From: Armigeres subalbatus
Lineage: Eukaryota > Arthropoda > Insecta > Diptera > Culicidae
Length of the DNA: 64,000 nucleotides
Assembly: GCF_024139115.2 (NCBI RefSeq)
Contig: NC_085141.1
Span: forward strand, 374,634,995-374,698,994
Reading direction: 5' to 3'
Both the position numbers and the translations under genes were made by a program. How positions within the stretch are numbered: position 1 is the stretch's first letter; every line of letters starts with the position of its first letter. Below are positions 45,348 to 55,625 of the stretch, in pieces. A model generated the notes under the pieces. The model searched no databases, was not told where the DNA came from, and saw nothing but the letters and a program-made list of their open reading frames with translations.

Positions 45348-46072
45348 GGTGATTGATGACCAAGGTTATTTTTCATATTTACTACGAGACTATATAGCTA
45401 ATTGGAGCAGAGATGGATTCTGCAATCGTAAAGAAGATATATATCAACAGGAAGAAGCTCAAGAGAGGACAAAGTTTGCAACTAATTGCAATTTTGTATT
45501 GGTGTTGACGAAATCGAGATGGTTGAAGAATTCGTGTACTAACTGATAACAGCTAAAAACGATGCCAGCAGAAAAAAAAATCGGAAACGAATAGTATCGA
45601 GTTAGCCGTTTTATCAAACTGACTATCTATAGAACGCTCATAGAACGTAATCTTCTACGGACAGACAATGCTAGTGGAAAACAAAAACGCACATTGATTT
45701 TTCGGAAAAAAAAGTATTGCATTCCATTTATGATGGGGTGCCGATGAAAAATGGTACAGGGAGTAGGCGAACCACGAATTGCATCAGCTGTTGAAAGAAT
45801 CATCAATAATTCACACAAGGTCAAAAAGTATATAACAAACGGCCCTTCTACCGGAGATTCGTTGTGGTGTGAACATATAGTCCTTTCGTTACACTTTGAT
45901 GTATACGAAAAAGACAAAAATGAACAACTGATGAAACTGATGAACAAAATGGAACTGAAATGTTTGAATTTTGATATACGAGTAATACTTTATCGATGTC
46001 TAATTCAAGTGCCGTGCAACACATTTACACTCACCATGCAGGGCATGCTCACAAAGCTACAATACTAACTCG

Positions 46073-46627
46073 CAGGGAATCAATATTCGAGAAACGCCTA
46101 ACAATATACTCTTTGTCATCAACAGGGTTTGTTACTGACAAACGCACCTAGCGACAAACCTTCATCAGAACCCGAACACAATATGACAAGAATCATTTGC
46201 CTTGCATGCTCTGATATATCCGAGAATACGATGCTAATTTTGTAATCATTGTTCGATTCTCGAATATTTCCAAATAAACCATAAAACCAAAATTTGCTCT
46301 AGAAATAATGCAACTTAGTCAAGTCGAGTCGAGTCAAGTACGAGACACTGAAGACGGCCTTACTGTTGAGGTCGAAATACGTATCTGTCAAGATACAATT
46401 AAGTGGTGGAATTCAATGGGATTGTATAAACTCGTCTTATGACAGGTGAAAACATTCCACTAAAAAGCTCAAAATAATTTTCTTATCAACAAGAATGTCT
46501 GTTTTTTGTTGCTGACAAAAAAATTTCGGATCTTTGTCATTATTATCTCCGACAAAAACAAAGCTTTGTCCTTGGTTCTCTTTTGTCGCTTGTTTTGCAT
46601 GCGCATTGCAGAAAAATGGATTCCCTG
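46073..46627. mobile_element. hAT-like MITE, CAGGGAATC ends, 555 bp
   Basis: The ends CAGGGAATC and GATTCCCTG are flanked by CTAACTCG (46065-46072) and CTAACACG (46628-46635), an 8-bp duplication with one change, as for hAT. The interior matches 5908-6310. It contains a one-arm copy of the palindromic MITE, plus about 45 extra bases also found beside the full MITE at 51165-51207. Confidence 0.7.
46320..46444 (+). repeat. One-arm copy of the palindromic MITE, nested in the hAT-like MITE
   Basis: GAGTCAAGTACGAGACACTG through CTTATGACA equals the right arm of 51208-51439 with few changes. It is absent from the related copy at 5908-6310, so it arrived later. Confidence 0.8.
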
Positions 46628-46635
46628 CTAACACG

Positions 46636-47956
46636 TAAGTGAAACTCAAATTAAATGTATGTTAGACAAAAATGGAAATCTTACTGTAATATGATACATG
46701 AACCACGTGGTCTGCTGCACAAACGTTAATTGTGGAGATTATTTATAATGTTTTATTTTTTATGTAGAAGGGGGATGTGAGGTGCGTACATCAGATTCAT
46801 ACCCCTTACGCATAATAACAGATGATGATGATGATGACGATATGTGTTGTCATTGTGTCAGCTCCGTCGCACTGTCAAAAACGCGGGTACGATTCAAGCC
46901 ACGACCAGAAGCGCAGTCATCTCGAAGCAGTGAAAGCAATAAAGTTCCCTTCCGTTACCGAGTGATTCCTAAGCATGTTAACTATTTACATTAGAATGCT
47001 AGTGGCTGTTTCCATTTAAACTATTTTGCCAAATTATCCTTCCTCAAGCTTCAATTGGCCATAATTTATGCATTATGTTGGGTTTCGTCACCAACATCGG
47101 TTTGACAATTGTAGTACCGGTACTTTGGCTGTTAGGTCGACGTAACCTAGATGTTAGTCACGCAAACAGGAATGATATTAGCAATTTTATACTTTTGAAT
47201 CAACTGGGGTTACAGTTGTGTGTGGCGTGTGCACCTATGGCTAGAAGGAAAGTAGGATCCGATAAGTCCGTGGGGTGTACTGCTGGTGGTTGATCTGCCG
47301 GAAAGTGTGGGTGGTCGTTGATGGAGCAGGAGTGTGTGTGGTGGTTGGTGAGGCTGATGCAGTGGTAAAACTTTTCTGCTTTTGTGTAAAGTTGAGATGA
47401 TGGAATCCGTTCCAGTTGCGGTCGATTGAGAGTTGCTTGAGTTGTGGGTAATGGTGCAGTACTTGGTTGATGTGGGTGCTGGGTGATGGGTTTGGGTTTG
47501 TGTCTTTGCTACTTTACGGAGTCGTTTCTTGGCTTGTACTGATGGTGCTTTCTGTTTTCTTTCTAGGAGTCAGCTGTTCTTCCGAGGTTTTCGTTCCTCA
47601 TCGAGCGGGTTGGAGGAGGCCGTCGTTATCGGGTGCGGTGTCGTGATGTGAGCTTCGTAGCGTTTGGCGGAAAGGCCCGAATGATATGGCTGAGAATGAG
47701 TACGGTGGATGCGATGACGGGTCGGTTTTGTCTTTCCTTTCGAGGGGCTGGACCACAGTTGGCGTAAGCCAACAGTGCTAAGCTGGCCCTGACGGTGCGG
47801 CATCTGACGATGCAAAATCCCGCAGGTCGCCCGAGTAGTGTAGCCGCACCGGTCACCCTTCATCAACGCAAGTTGGCAGCCGATGAACCGATGAAAGTTC
47901 ACTGTCCGATTCCATCCTCCGACGGTGTGTGGCGTAAACGGTTGCTGTGTGTCTTG
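46636..47956. other. Unrecognised DNA
   Basis: A short (GAT)n run at about 46814-46832. 47290-47560 is G/T-rich with repeated GTGGTTG-like words. Several ORFs of 70-110 codons (for example 47570-47902, minus) have no recognisable features and overlap one another on both strands. Confidence 0.45.
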
Positions 47957-48109
47957 TTATTAGCCTATTTTGTCGTACTATCAAAGATATTCACCCATAT
48001 TCTTGTTTACGTACTTACGCGCTTTTCGAAGAAAAGTACGTAAACGGTTATTTATGCGCATACACTTTTCTTCGAATATCTTTGATAGTACGACAAAATA
48101 GGCTAATAA
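47957..48109. mobile_element. Small MITE, TTATTAGCC ends, 153 bp
   Basis: Terminal inverted repeats of about 36 bp, TTATTAGCCTATTTTGTCGT and so on to AAAGATATTC, and the exact inverse at the right. The inner part has further inverted words (CTTTTCGAAGAAAAG). The preceding GTGTGTCTTGTTATTAGCC also occurs at about 52062. Confidence 0.75.
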
Positions 48110-48212
48110 TGTAAATAAAAATAAAATAATGTTTGAAACGTTTTACTTTTCATCCGTGTTTTCTTCAGCTTTTCATACTTAGAATGCAATGGTATGAATA
48201 AACTAACGACAC

Positions 48213-48463
48213 TGTCGTGACCCGGACGAGGTTTCTAAGCTCGACCGTTCGTCGCAACAATACTCAGCAAACTGAACTCTGTTATCGATTCGTTCCAACA
48301 CGAACGAAAAACCGAAAACACCTTTGCGTTACCATGCAGCACAAGATAACCCTATACACGCTGATCAAAATGAATCAATAAATGAGTACATATCGTTACA
48401 AGGTAATAATCTCAGTGGTATTTAATTTTGCAATAACTCCTCATTCCAATCTTATCCACTACA
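48213..48463 (-). repeat. 3' LTR of the TRIM/LARD-like element
   Basis: 251 bp. It contains CAGCAAACTG, CGTTCCAACACG and CACCTTTGCG where the other LTR has CAACAAACTG, CGTTGCAACACG and CACATTTGCG. Confidence 0.85.
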
Positions 48464-48599
48464 TTCTTTCTCTCCTCTACTCTGGAGACGTATTAGAAAA
48501 GAAATACCTATGAAGTTTGAGGAAATATCATTATGGATTCCTTTTAAACCAATATGGAATTACCCCCTTTTCAAGAATTAAAAAAAATATGAGAACGAC

Positions 48600-50220
48600 T
48601 ATATAATCCCAACCTAATTCAAATTATATTCAAAACCAAGCCCAATCCAAATCAAATCCAAATTCAATTTGGATTTATTCGCATCAAATTCAATTTAAAT
48701 CCATAATCAATCCGACTCCAATCCAAATCCAATAAAAATCAATCCAGATTCAATTTTAATCCAATCCAAAACCAATCAAAATATAAATCCAGTCCAAAAA
48801 CAATCCAAATCCAATCCAAATCTAATTCAAAGCCAATCCACATCCAATCCAAATCCATTCCAAATTAAATGCAACTCCAATCTAAATCCTACTCAAAACC
48901 AACCGAATTAAATCCAACCCAAATCCAATCCGAAATCAAACCGAACAATCCAAATCCAATCCGAATCTAACCCAAATACAATCCGAATCTGTTCCGATTT
49001 CCAACCAAATACGATCCACTCCACTCACAATTCAATCCAAATCTAATCCAAATCCAATTCACAATCAATCTAAATTCGAATCCAATCCAAATCCGATACG
49101 AAACCATTTGATATCCAATTCCGGACCAGTCTAAATCCAACTCCAGTCTAAATTCAATCCAAAACCAATCCAATTTCTAATCAATATGAATCCAAACCCA
49201 GACCATATTCAATCCAAATCCGATCCGAATCCATTCCAAATACACTCATAATCCAATTCAATCCAAATCTAATTCAAACCCAATCCAAATCCGATCCTAA
49301 AACAATCAAAATTCAATCCGAATCTAATCCAAATCTGATCCGATTTCCAACCTAATACGATTCGAATCCAACCCAAATCCACTCACAATTCAATTCAAAT
49401 CTATAAAATCTAATCCACAACCAATCTAAATTCGAATCCAATCCAAATCCGATCCGAAACCATTTGATATCCAATTCCGAACCAGTTTAAATCCAAATCC
49501 AATCTAAATTCAATCCAAAACCAAATTAAATCCAATTTCTAACCAATATGAACCCAAATCCATTCCAAATCCACTCATAATCCAATCCAAATTCAATCCA
49601 ATTTCAATCCATATCTAATTAAGATCCAACAAAAAACAAATCAGATACAATTCCGAACAAATCTAAATTCAAATCCAATCCGATACCATTTGATATCCAA
49701 TTCCGAACCAGTCTGAATCAAAATCCAAAACCGAATCAAATCCAATTTCTAACCAATATGAATCCAAATCCAAACCATATTCAATCCAAATCCGATCCGA
49801 ATCCATTCCAAATCCACTCATAATCCAATCCCAATTCAATCCAATTTTAATCCAAATCTCATTCAGAACCACTAAATTCGAATCCAATACAAATCCGATC
49901 CGAAACCATTTGATATCCAATTCCGAACCAGTCTAAATACAAATCCAAAACAAAATCAAATCCAATTTCTAATCAATATAAACCCAAATCCAAACCATAT
50001 TCAATCCAAATCCGATCCGAATCCATTCCAAATCCACTCATAATCCAATCATAATTCAATCCAATTTTAATTCAAATCTAATTCAAAACCAATCTAAATC
50101 CAATCCAAATCCGATCCTAAAACAATCCAAATTCAACCCAAATCCAATCCAAAAACAAATCAAATCCAATTCCGAACCAATCTTTATCCAAATCCAATCA
50201 AAATCCAATTTAAATCCAAA
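48600..50220. repeat. Degenerate (AATCCAAATCC)n array, 1.6 kb
   Basis: Almost the whole stretch is built from words like AATCCAAATCC, AATTCAATCC and GATCCGAATCC with no fixed phase. Longer units recur as well: the block ACCATTTGATATCCAATTCC appears about four times (about 49104, 49461, 49687 and 49907), giving a higher-order period in part of the array. Trp/Ile/Gly-rich ORFs are composition artefacts. Confidence 0.9.
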
Positions 50221-50344
50221 TTCTTATTTTAGTTTTATTTTCATCTGATCATTAATTATTTTTGTCTTTTCATGTTTTCATTCCAATATTTTTTTGGTTT
50301 TCGTTTAACAAACTCTCTTGCCTATTAGTTTCATTTATCTCATT

Positions 50345-50525
50345 GTGCCTTTTTTTGTCATCCGGCCTACTCCTCTGCCCTTCTGCCAGGGAGCCTACCG
50401 GGAGCGCTAGCATTCTTTTGTTTTTTCTTTCGTGCCTTTTGTTTTGCACCTTTTCTTTGCCACCCGGCCTACTCCTCTGCCCTTCCGTCAGGGAGCCTAC
50501 CGGGAGCGCTAGCATTCTCAAGGAT
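50345..50525. repeat. Tandem pair of about 110-bp units
   Basis: CGGCCTACTCCTCTGCCCTT through GGGAGCGCTAGCATTCT occurs twice (about 50363-50417 and 50466-50519) with matching T-rich lead-ins, inside the TRIM/LARD-like element. Confidence 0.85.
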
Positions 50526-50675
50526 GTTTTTATCTTGTCTTCCATCATCTTCTTTTTTTTTTAATGCACATATTTTTTTTATTTACCTGATTCCGATGAC
50601 ACCGATTCCAACAAATGTAGGCAGGGAGCTCTACCAATTAAAAAAAAATGAATTGAATTCTACCGGCTGCGTCAT

Positions 50676-50926
50676 TGTCGTGACCCGGACGAGGTTTCTA
50701 AGCTCGACCGTTCGTCGCAACAATACTCAACAAACTGAACTCTGTTATCGATTCGTTGCAACACGAACGAAAAACCGAAAACACATTTGCGTTACCATGC
50801 AGCACAAGATAACCCTATACACGCTGATCAAAATGAATCAATAAATGAGTACATATCGTTACAAGGTAATAATCTCAGTGGTATTTAATTTTGCAATAAC
50901 TCCTCATTCCAATCTTATCCACTACA
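50676..50926 (-). repeat. 5' LTR of the TRIM/LARD-like element
   Basis: 251 bp, three mismatches from the other copy. It is preceded on its inner side by GGCTGCGTCAT. Confidence 0.85.
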
Positions 50927-51207
50927 GATACCTGTTAAGTGTCATACGAAAAACGTTGTTCTAAAGCCCTGGTAGCCAAAAAGTAAAATAGGTAGGATTT
51001 ATGATGAGACCCATCGGAATGTTCTGCCCGAAATTACCAAACAAACGGGCTCCCACTAATTGTCAAAGTAGATAAACACGACAAAAACAGCTGTTTTGAC
51101 CTGTTTCATAAAATGCCTTCTAAGCCATGATAGTCACCCACAAATCGCCCGTTATGATAAAGTTGTTAAGAAAATTATTTTGAGCTTTTTAGTGGAATGT
51201 CTTCACT

Positions 51208-51439
51208 TGTCATAAGACGAGTTTGTACAATCCCATTGAATTCCACCACTTAATTGTATCTTGACAGATACGTATTTCGACCTCAACAGTAAGGCCGTCT
51301 TCAGTGTCTCGTACGAGTACGAGTCGAGTCAAGTACGAGACACTGAAGACGGCCTTACTGTTGAGGTCGAAATACGTATCTGTCAAGATACAATTAAGTG
51401 GTGGAATTCAATGGGATTGTACAAACTCGTCTTATGACA
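51208..51439. mobile_element. Palindromic MITE, 107-bp arms
   Basis: Arms 51208-51314 and 51333-51439 are essentially perfect inverted copies around an 18-nt centre, TGTCATAAGACGAGTTTGTA inward to CAGTGTCTCGTAC. Partial copies are at 45285-45347 and 46320-46444. The whole is able to fold into one long hairpin. Confidence 0.85.
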
Positions 51440-52409
51440 AATTAAGTTGTTGTCATCTTTTAGATTTGTTTACATGATCTTATTATTGCTTCTAAAATAT
51501 ACAAATAATTGTATTTGGAAAAGATCTCAACAAATACCTCACCATATGCGATGCAAATAAAATTGAGCGCAATATTGACCTCTGCAAAAAGGTATAAAAA
51601 CGTGTTACTAGTTTTGTTTTACATTTTCCAGCGGCAATCACATTCCTTCGATGTACCAGAAGTTTGCAGGTTTATCCCATTTTGGTAAACCTCGCCTGAT
51701 TCATTGAATAATATTTTTCTATTAATAACTTCGTCCAAAAGGTATGGGTCAAGTCAGTCGTTACAATTTCAATTTCGTCGATCTGTCTTCGAAATTCAAC
51801 GGATGTTCGCGAATTAAGTTTGCAAACATCCATGCAAACGAGTTTTATTAACACTGCGTTCGTGATTCGGAATGTTCAAAACAAAAATCACTATTTGCTT
51901 AGACGTTTCTTCTTGCAGCAAATGGAAACAAACACATATGATGTATACATATATAGCTATAGCTTGAGTTGATCACGCACACAATCATGTTAATGTTATT
52001 GGAAATCGCTCGGGGGTGCAAGTGTATATGAAGTTTACACTGCATATCCAAGAATTTGACAGTTGTGTGTCTTGTTATTAGCCGTCTTCGTTAACAGGAC
52101 GAAATAATAAAAATAATTGGGGCAACAGTTTTAATCAGGGGACTGGAGAGGTGGCTAGTTTGTCTACCCATCATTCATTAAATATAGCGCACAATGTTTT
52201 TGTTTTTATTTCGTTTAATTCATTTTTTGACATAAAATAGCTATACAAACAAGAATTAGCACCAACTACAAACGAGCCAATCACTCAAAACGAGTAGCTG
52301 AATTAGGGTATACCACCCAGAAACTGGTTACCAAAAACGATGTTGGGTGAGTGCCATTGTAACGCGGATGACAGGCGTTTCATTTTCCTGGTTTTAATGG
52401 GCAGCATAA
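51440..52409. other. Unrecognised AT-rich DNA
   Basis: No supportable ORF. A word shared with the 47.95-kb MITE region, GTGTGTCTTGTTATTAGCC, lies at about 52062-52083. Confidence 0.45.
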
Positions 52410-53047
52410 TAAAATTTCCATGAAGAATTGGAAATTTTACATAAAAAATTAGGAAATTGCCATTAAAGAAATCAGGGTATGAGCAATAAATAAATAAGAA
52501 ATTTCCACAAATATAACAAAATTTCCATAAACAATTGAGAATTTTCCACAAAACAAAAATAAATAAGCACTTTTAAGAGCAAAAATAGCAATTATAAAAG
52601 AGAAAGCAATAAAGCTGATGAAATTTTACATGAACTTTAAAAGCTTTTAAAGAAGGGATGATCTATGGAAAAAAGCACAGTTGATTGCTTTTTTATATTT
52701 CTTTATGGAAATTTTTATTGCTCTTTATTGATCATTTTGTGGAATTTTTTTATTTTTTTATGAAAAAAAAATATTTATTTTGTGGAAAATTTTGTAACTG
52801 TTTGTTGCTAATATTGATTTATTCATGGGAATTTTATATTTTCCGTAGAACATTTTTTATGGAAAATTCTTATTTTATAATTGTAATTTTTACTTTTAAA
52901 AGTGTTTTTTTTTGTTTTGTGGAAAATTCCCAATTGTTTATGAAAATTTTGCATTATGTATGAAAATTTTATATTTATTTATTGTTCATACCCTGATTTC
53001 TTTATTGGAAATTTTCTATTTTTTATGGAAATTTTCTAATTGTTTAG
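52410..53047. mobile_element. AT-rich foldback element with arms of about 180 bp
   Basis: The left arm (about 52410-52600) and right arm (about 52875-53047) are imperfect inverted copies sharing AAAGAAATCAGGGTATGA, CAATAAATAAATA, TTCCATAAACAATTG and TTTTCCACAAAACAAAAA. Target duplication not resolved. No transposase. Confidence 0.65.
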
Positions 53048-53274
53048 GGAGAGTATTTATTTTAGACGTTTTAATGCTTTAAAGCTGGAGGTTTTATTCT
53101 ATACTAGTGTACCATGCGTTGCTCGGGGTTTTTTAATGGTTTACGCTCGAGCTGTCATTTTTTGCGTTGATTTCGATGCTGCACTCTAGATCATTTTCTG
53201 CGCAATCGTATTAGGATTCCCTAAAACTTGTATTTCCACAATTTTCAAACTTTTCATTTAAAACTTTAAAACTT

Positions 53275-53600
53275 TACTATGTCTGAAACTCGATTATGCA
53301 TATGTACAACATGTGATAGATTTTGTTCGGAAAAGATATTGGAGGATAACCACTCCTTTGGTGGGCTTTGATCCCACGACCCCAGTACGCTAGACAGGTG
53401 CTTTCCCTACTAAGCTACGAAGGACATGCATCGTCCTCCGCAGCTTAGCGGGTATTGATGAAACCAAATCCCCAGCACCAGGTACCAGCCGAACTCTCGC
53501 AATACATTTTCAGAATTAACTCTCTCTTATGTATTTTTGTACACATGCCAACCAAGTAGGATTAGTATTTAGTATTGTCCGGCTCCTACACACTTGCTTC
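53275..53600 (-). repeat. tRNA-related SINE-like copy
   Basis: It shares ACTATGTCTG...AACTCGATT, TGGGCTTTGATCCCACGA, GCTTTCCCTACTAAGC and ATGCCAACC-AGTAGGATTAGTATTTAG with 35140-35445. On the minus strand GTAGCTTAGTAGGG and GGGATCAAAGCCC stand in for A and B boxes, so the head is tRNA-derived. Confidence 0.6.
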
Positions 53601-55330
53601 ATCAGCATAATCAGCATTCATCAAACATAAATCATTTCACATCAAATCATACGTTCATTTGTTGTGTGATATTCTCAGTTATAAGGTTGAAGGATATCCG
53701 ATATGATTTGCGAACACTTAAATTTGCTAAACGAAATCTTGGTCAGAAAAATGGGTATTTTTTTAATGGCGCTTGGTGCGATTTGGCTGAACCATGACTA
53801 TATAGAGATTTTTATTCTTTTAATTATGACTGTTCTTTCGAGTTTTGCATTTTAATATGTTTTTGTGTTTCAACTGATAAAAAATAATTGTAATTTTTAT
53901 TTTTAAACATAGGGTTTTTGCGAGTTATATATTTTTATCGATATGGTAAAAGATGGTAAAAAATGTTAAAAATATACAAACGTTAAAATTGCATTCTGAA
54001 AATTAGCCTTCTTTCAAACGTAAGCTGTTCTTTAGAGTCATTTAGTCAATTCAACATTTTCATCAACGTGATCATAGAATATATTTTTTTTGTACTTTCG
54101 ACCTTCTGTTTGTAATTTTGATTTTTTGTCCCTTTTACATGCACGGGTTAAACATCTTGTTTTACAGCATGCATTTCCCCAGATTACGCTCAGAAAATAT
54201 GATTTCTTACTTATTAATCATTATGCCAAAATAAAGGAATTATTATATCACTCTTGGTTTTTCGTGATTTTTGTGCTCAATAAATTATTCTAAGCAACTT
54301 TATGCATCATTAAATTTCAGTGGGAAATTATTCACAAACAAAAATCATCCGGGCGTTTCGTCTTTTTGGGTGAATGGGTGAAAATTTCGAAGAATTTCCC
54401 AAGGTTGTTGTGGAGAATTTTTCAAGAAAATTCTGAAGAGTTTCGAAAGAATACCAAAGAAAAGCCCAAGCAAATTTCGAAAAAAGTAAAAAAAAGTAAA
54501 AGAAATTTCCATATTTTTTATTTATTTTATTTATTTAGTTTACATAGTTTAATCTGTTTATTAAAACAACAATTTGATGTGCAATGAATCAACATTTTGA
54601 CGCCACCGCAATACACGGTTCAAGGCCTCATCTCTCCATCCTCGATTGCGCCCCACGCTCGCCTAGTCGTTCTGTACCTGGTGAGCCCACCCACCAGTCG
54701 CCCGAATGACCCGAATGTAACAAATGCCTCAGGACGATCGTGCGATCATCGAAATGCTTGGTTCTGCTTTGTATGGGTGAGTAAATTACTTTGACATATT
54801 TTGCAAAAAATAATTATTTAGTCGCTTATTAGGGCGACTTCCTATATAGATTAGCTTCTCATCTAACCGTGGCGCTAATGGAGATACAGAGGATTCCTCT
54901 CTTGTAGATATGAGTGATGAACGAATTTTCCTCTCCTAATTCTAAACTGACTGTGAGGACTTGGTCGGCATTATAATAGGTCTTGAATTAATGAAACTCC
55001 AAAGCATGTATGTACAGTGAGAATAGTTTTCTAATCCCAACAAGGCTATTCAATTGGTGAGCTGTCCATATTTGTTGCTTCTCGGCCAATTACGTTAAGA
55101 TTTTTCACGCAGTTTTGTCCTATACAGTATATTTTGGCCATAACTTCTGACTCCATAGTCTGATCCGGCCCTTTTGCAATAAGAAATAATGGGGCAGGAT
55201 TCCTAGTCGAATACAACTTGTTGCGAGACAATCGGTTAATAATAAGTACCAGAAATATAGGCGAGAACTACACACAAATACAGAAAACATCTTAATTTGT
55301 CGAACTGAGTCGATTGGTATATAACACTGT
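53601..55330. other. Unrecognised AT-rich DNA
   Basis: ORFs of 60-73 codons without signatures. 54395-54470 has short GAATTTC-type words like those at 55340-55620. Confidence 0.4.
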
Positions 55331-55625
55331 GGGTCTGTGGGTCGATTATATTCTACAGGACTTTCTTGGGGAAAATTCTTCGATATTTATACACGGAATT
55401 CTTCGTAATTTTCCTGGAATTTCTTTTTAATTTTCTCGGAATTTTTTTCTTGGCTTCTTCAGGAAATTCGTAGGAATTTCTTCAGAAAACTCTTCGGAGT
55501 GGGAAATTCTTTGACATTCTCCCGGAATTCTTCAGAGTTTTCTTGGGAAATTCTTCTTAATCACTTCGGGAAATTCTTCGGAATTCCCTCTGGACATTTT
55601 CTCCGAGTTTCCTTGGAGTATAACG
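55331..55625. repeat. Degenerate GGAATTCTTC-type repeat
   Basis: Variants of GGAATTCTTCGGAATTTTC recur about a dozen times without fixed period. The same texture is at 59270-60000. Confidence 0.7.

Larger units (their letters stand above)
44770..45800 (+). pseudogene. Highly degenerate RTE-like LINE fragment
   Basis: Blocks in the order of the 3214-4531 LINE occur on the plus strand: LYGFVDGIDI at about 44790-44820 (catalytic Asp pair lost, FVDG for FADD), NFEK and RLKRKTKRIRLVINT at about 45035-45110, DEIEMVEEFVY at about 45505-45540, KLTIYRTLIERN near 45620 and HELHQLL near 45775. A MITE splits it at 44822-45027, and unrelated DNA with a piece of another MITE lies at about 45140-45480. Many stops and indels; clearly dead. 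Confidence 0.7.
48213..50926 (-). mobile_element. Non-coding LTR element (TRIM/LARD-like), 2.7 kb
   Basis: Two 251-bp direct repeats, TGTCGTGACC...CCACTACA, differ at three positions. The flanks are GACAC (48208-48212) and GATAC (50927-50931), a 5-bp duplication with one change. A strong purine run (minus strand AGTAGAGGAGAGAAAGAA) adjoins the left LTR, making the element minus-strand. No protein is encoded. The primer-binding site is not obvious (minus strand TGACGCAGCCGG after the 5' LTR). Confidence 0.8.

Noticed and set aside
48967..49920. Minus-strand Trp/Ile/Gly-rich ORFs with repeated WIGFEF-like words
   Set aside because: They come from the degenerate AATCCAA array; frames break wherever the unit slips.
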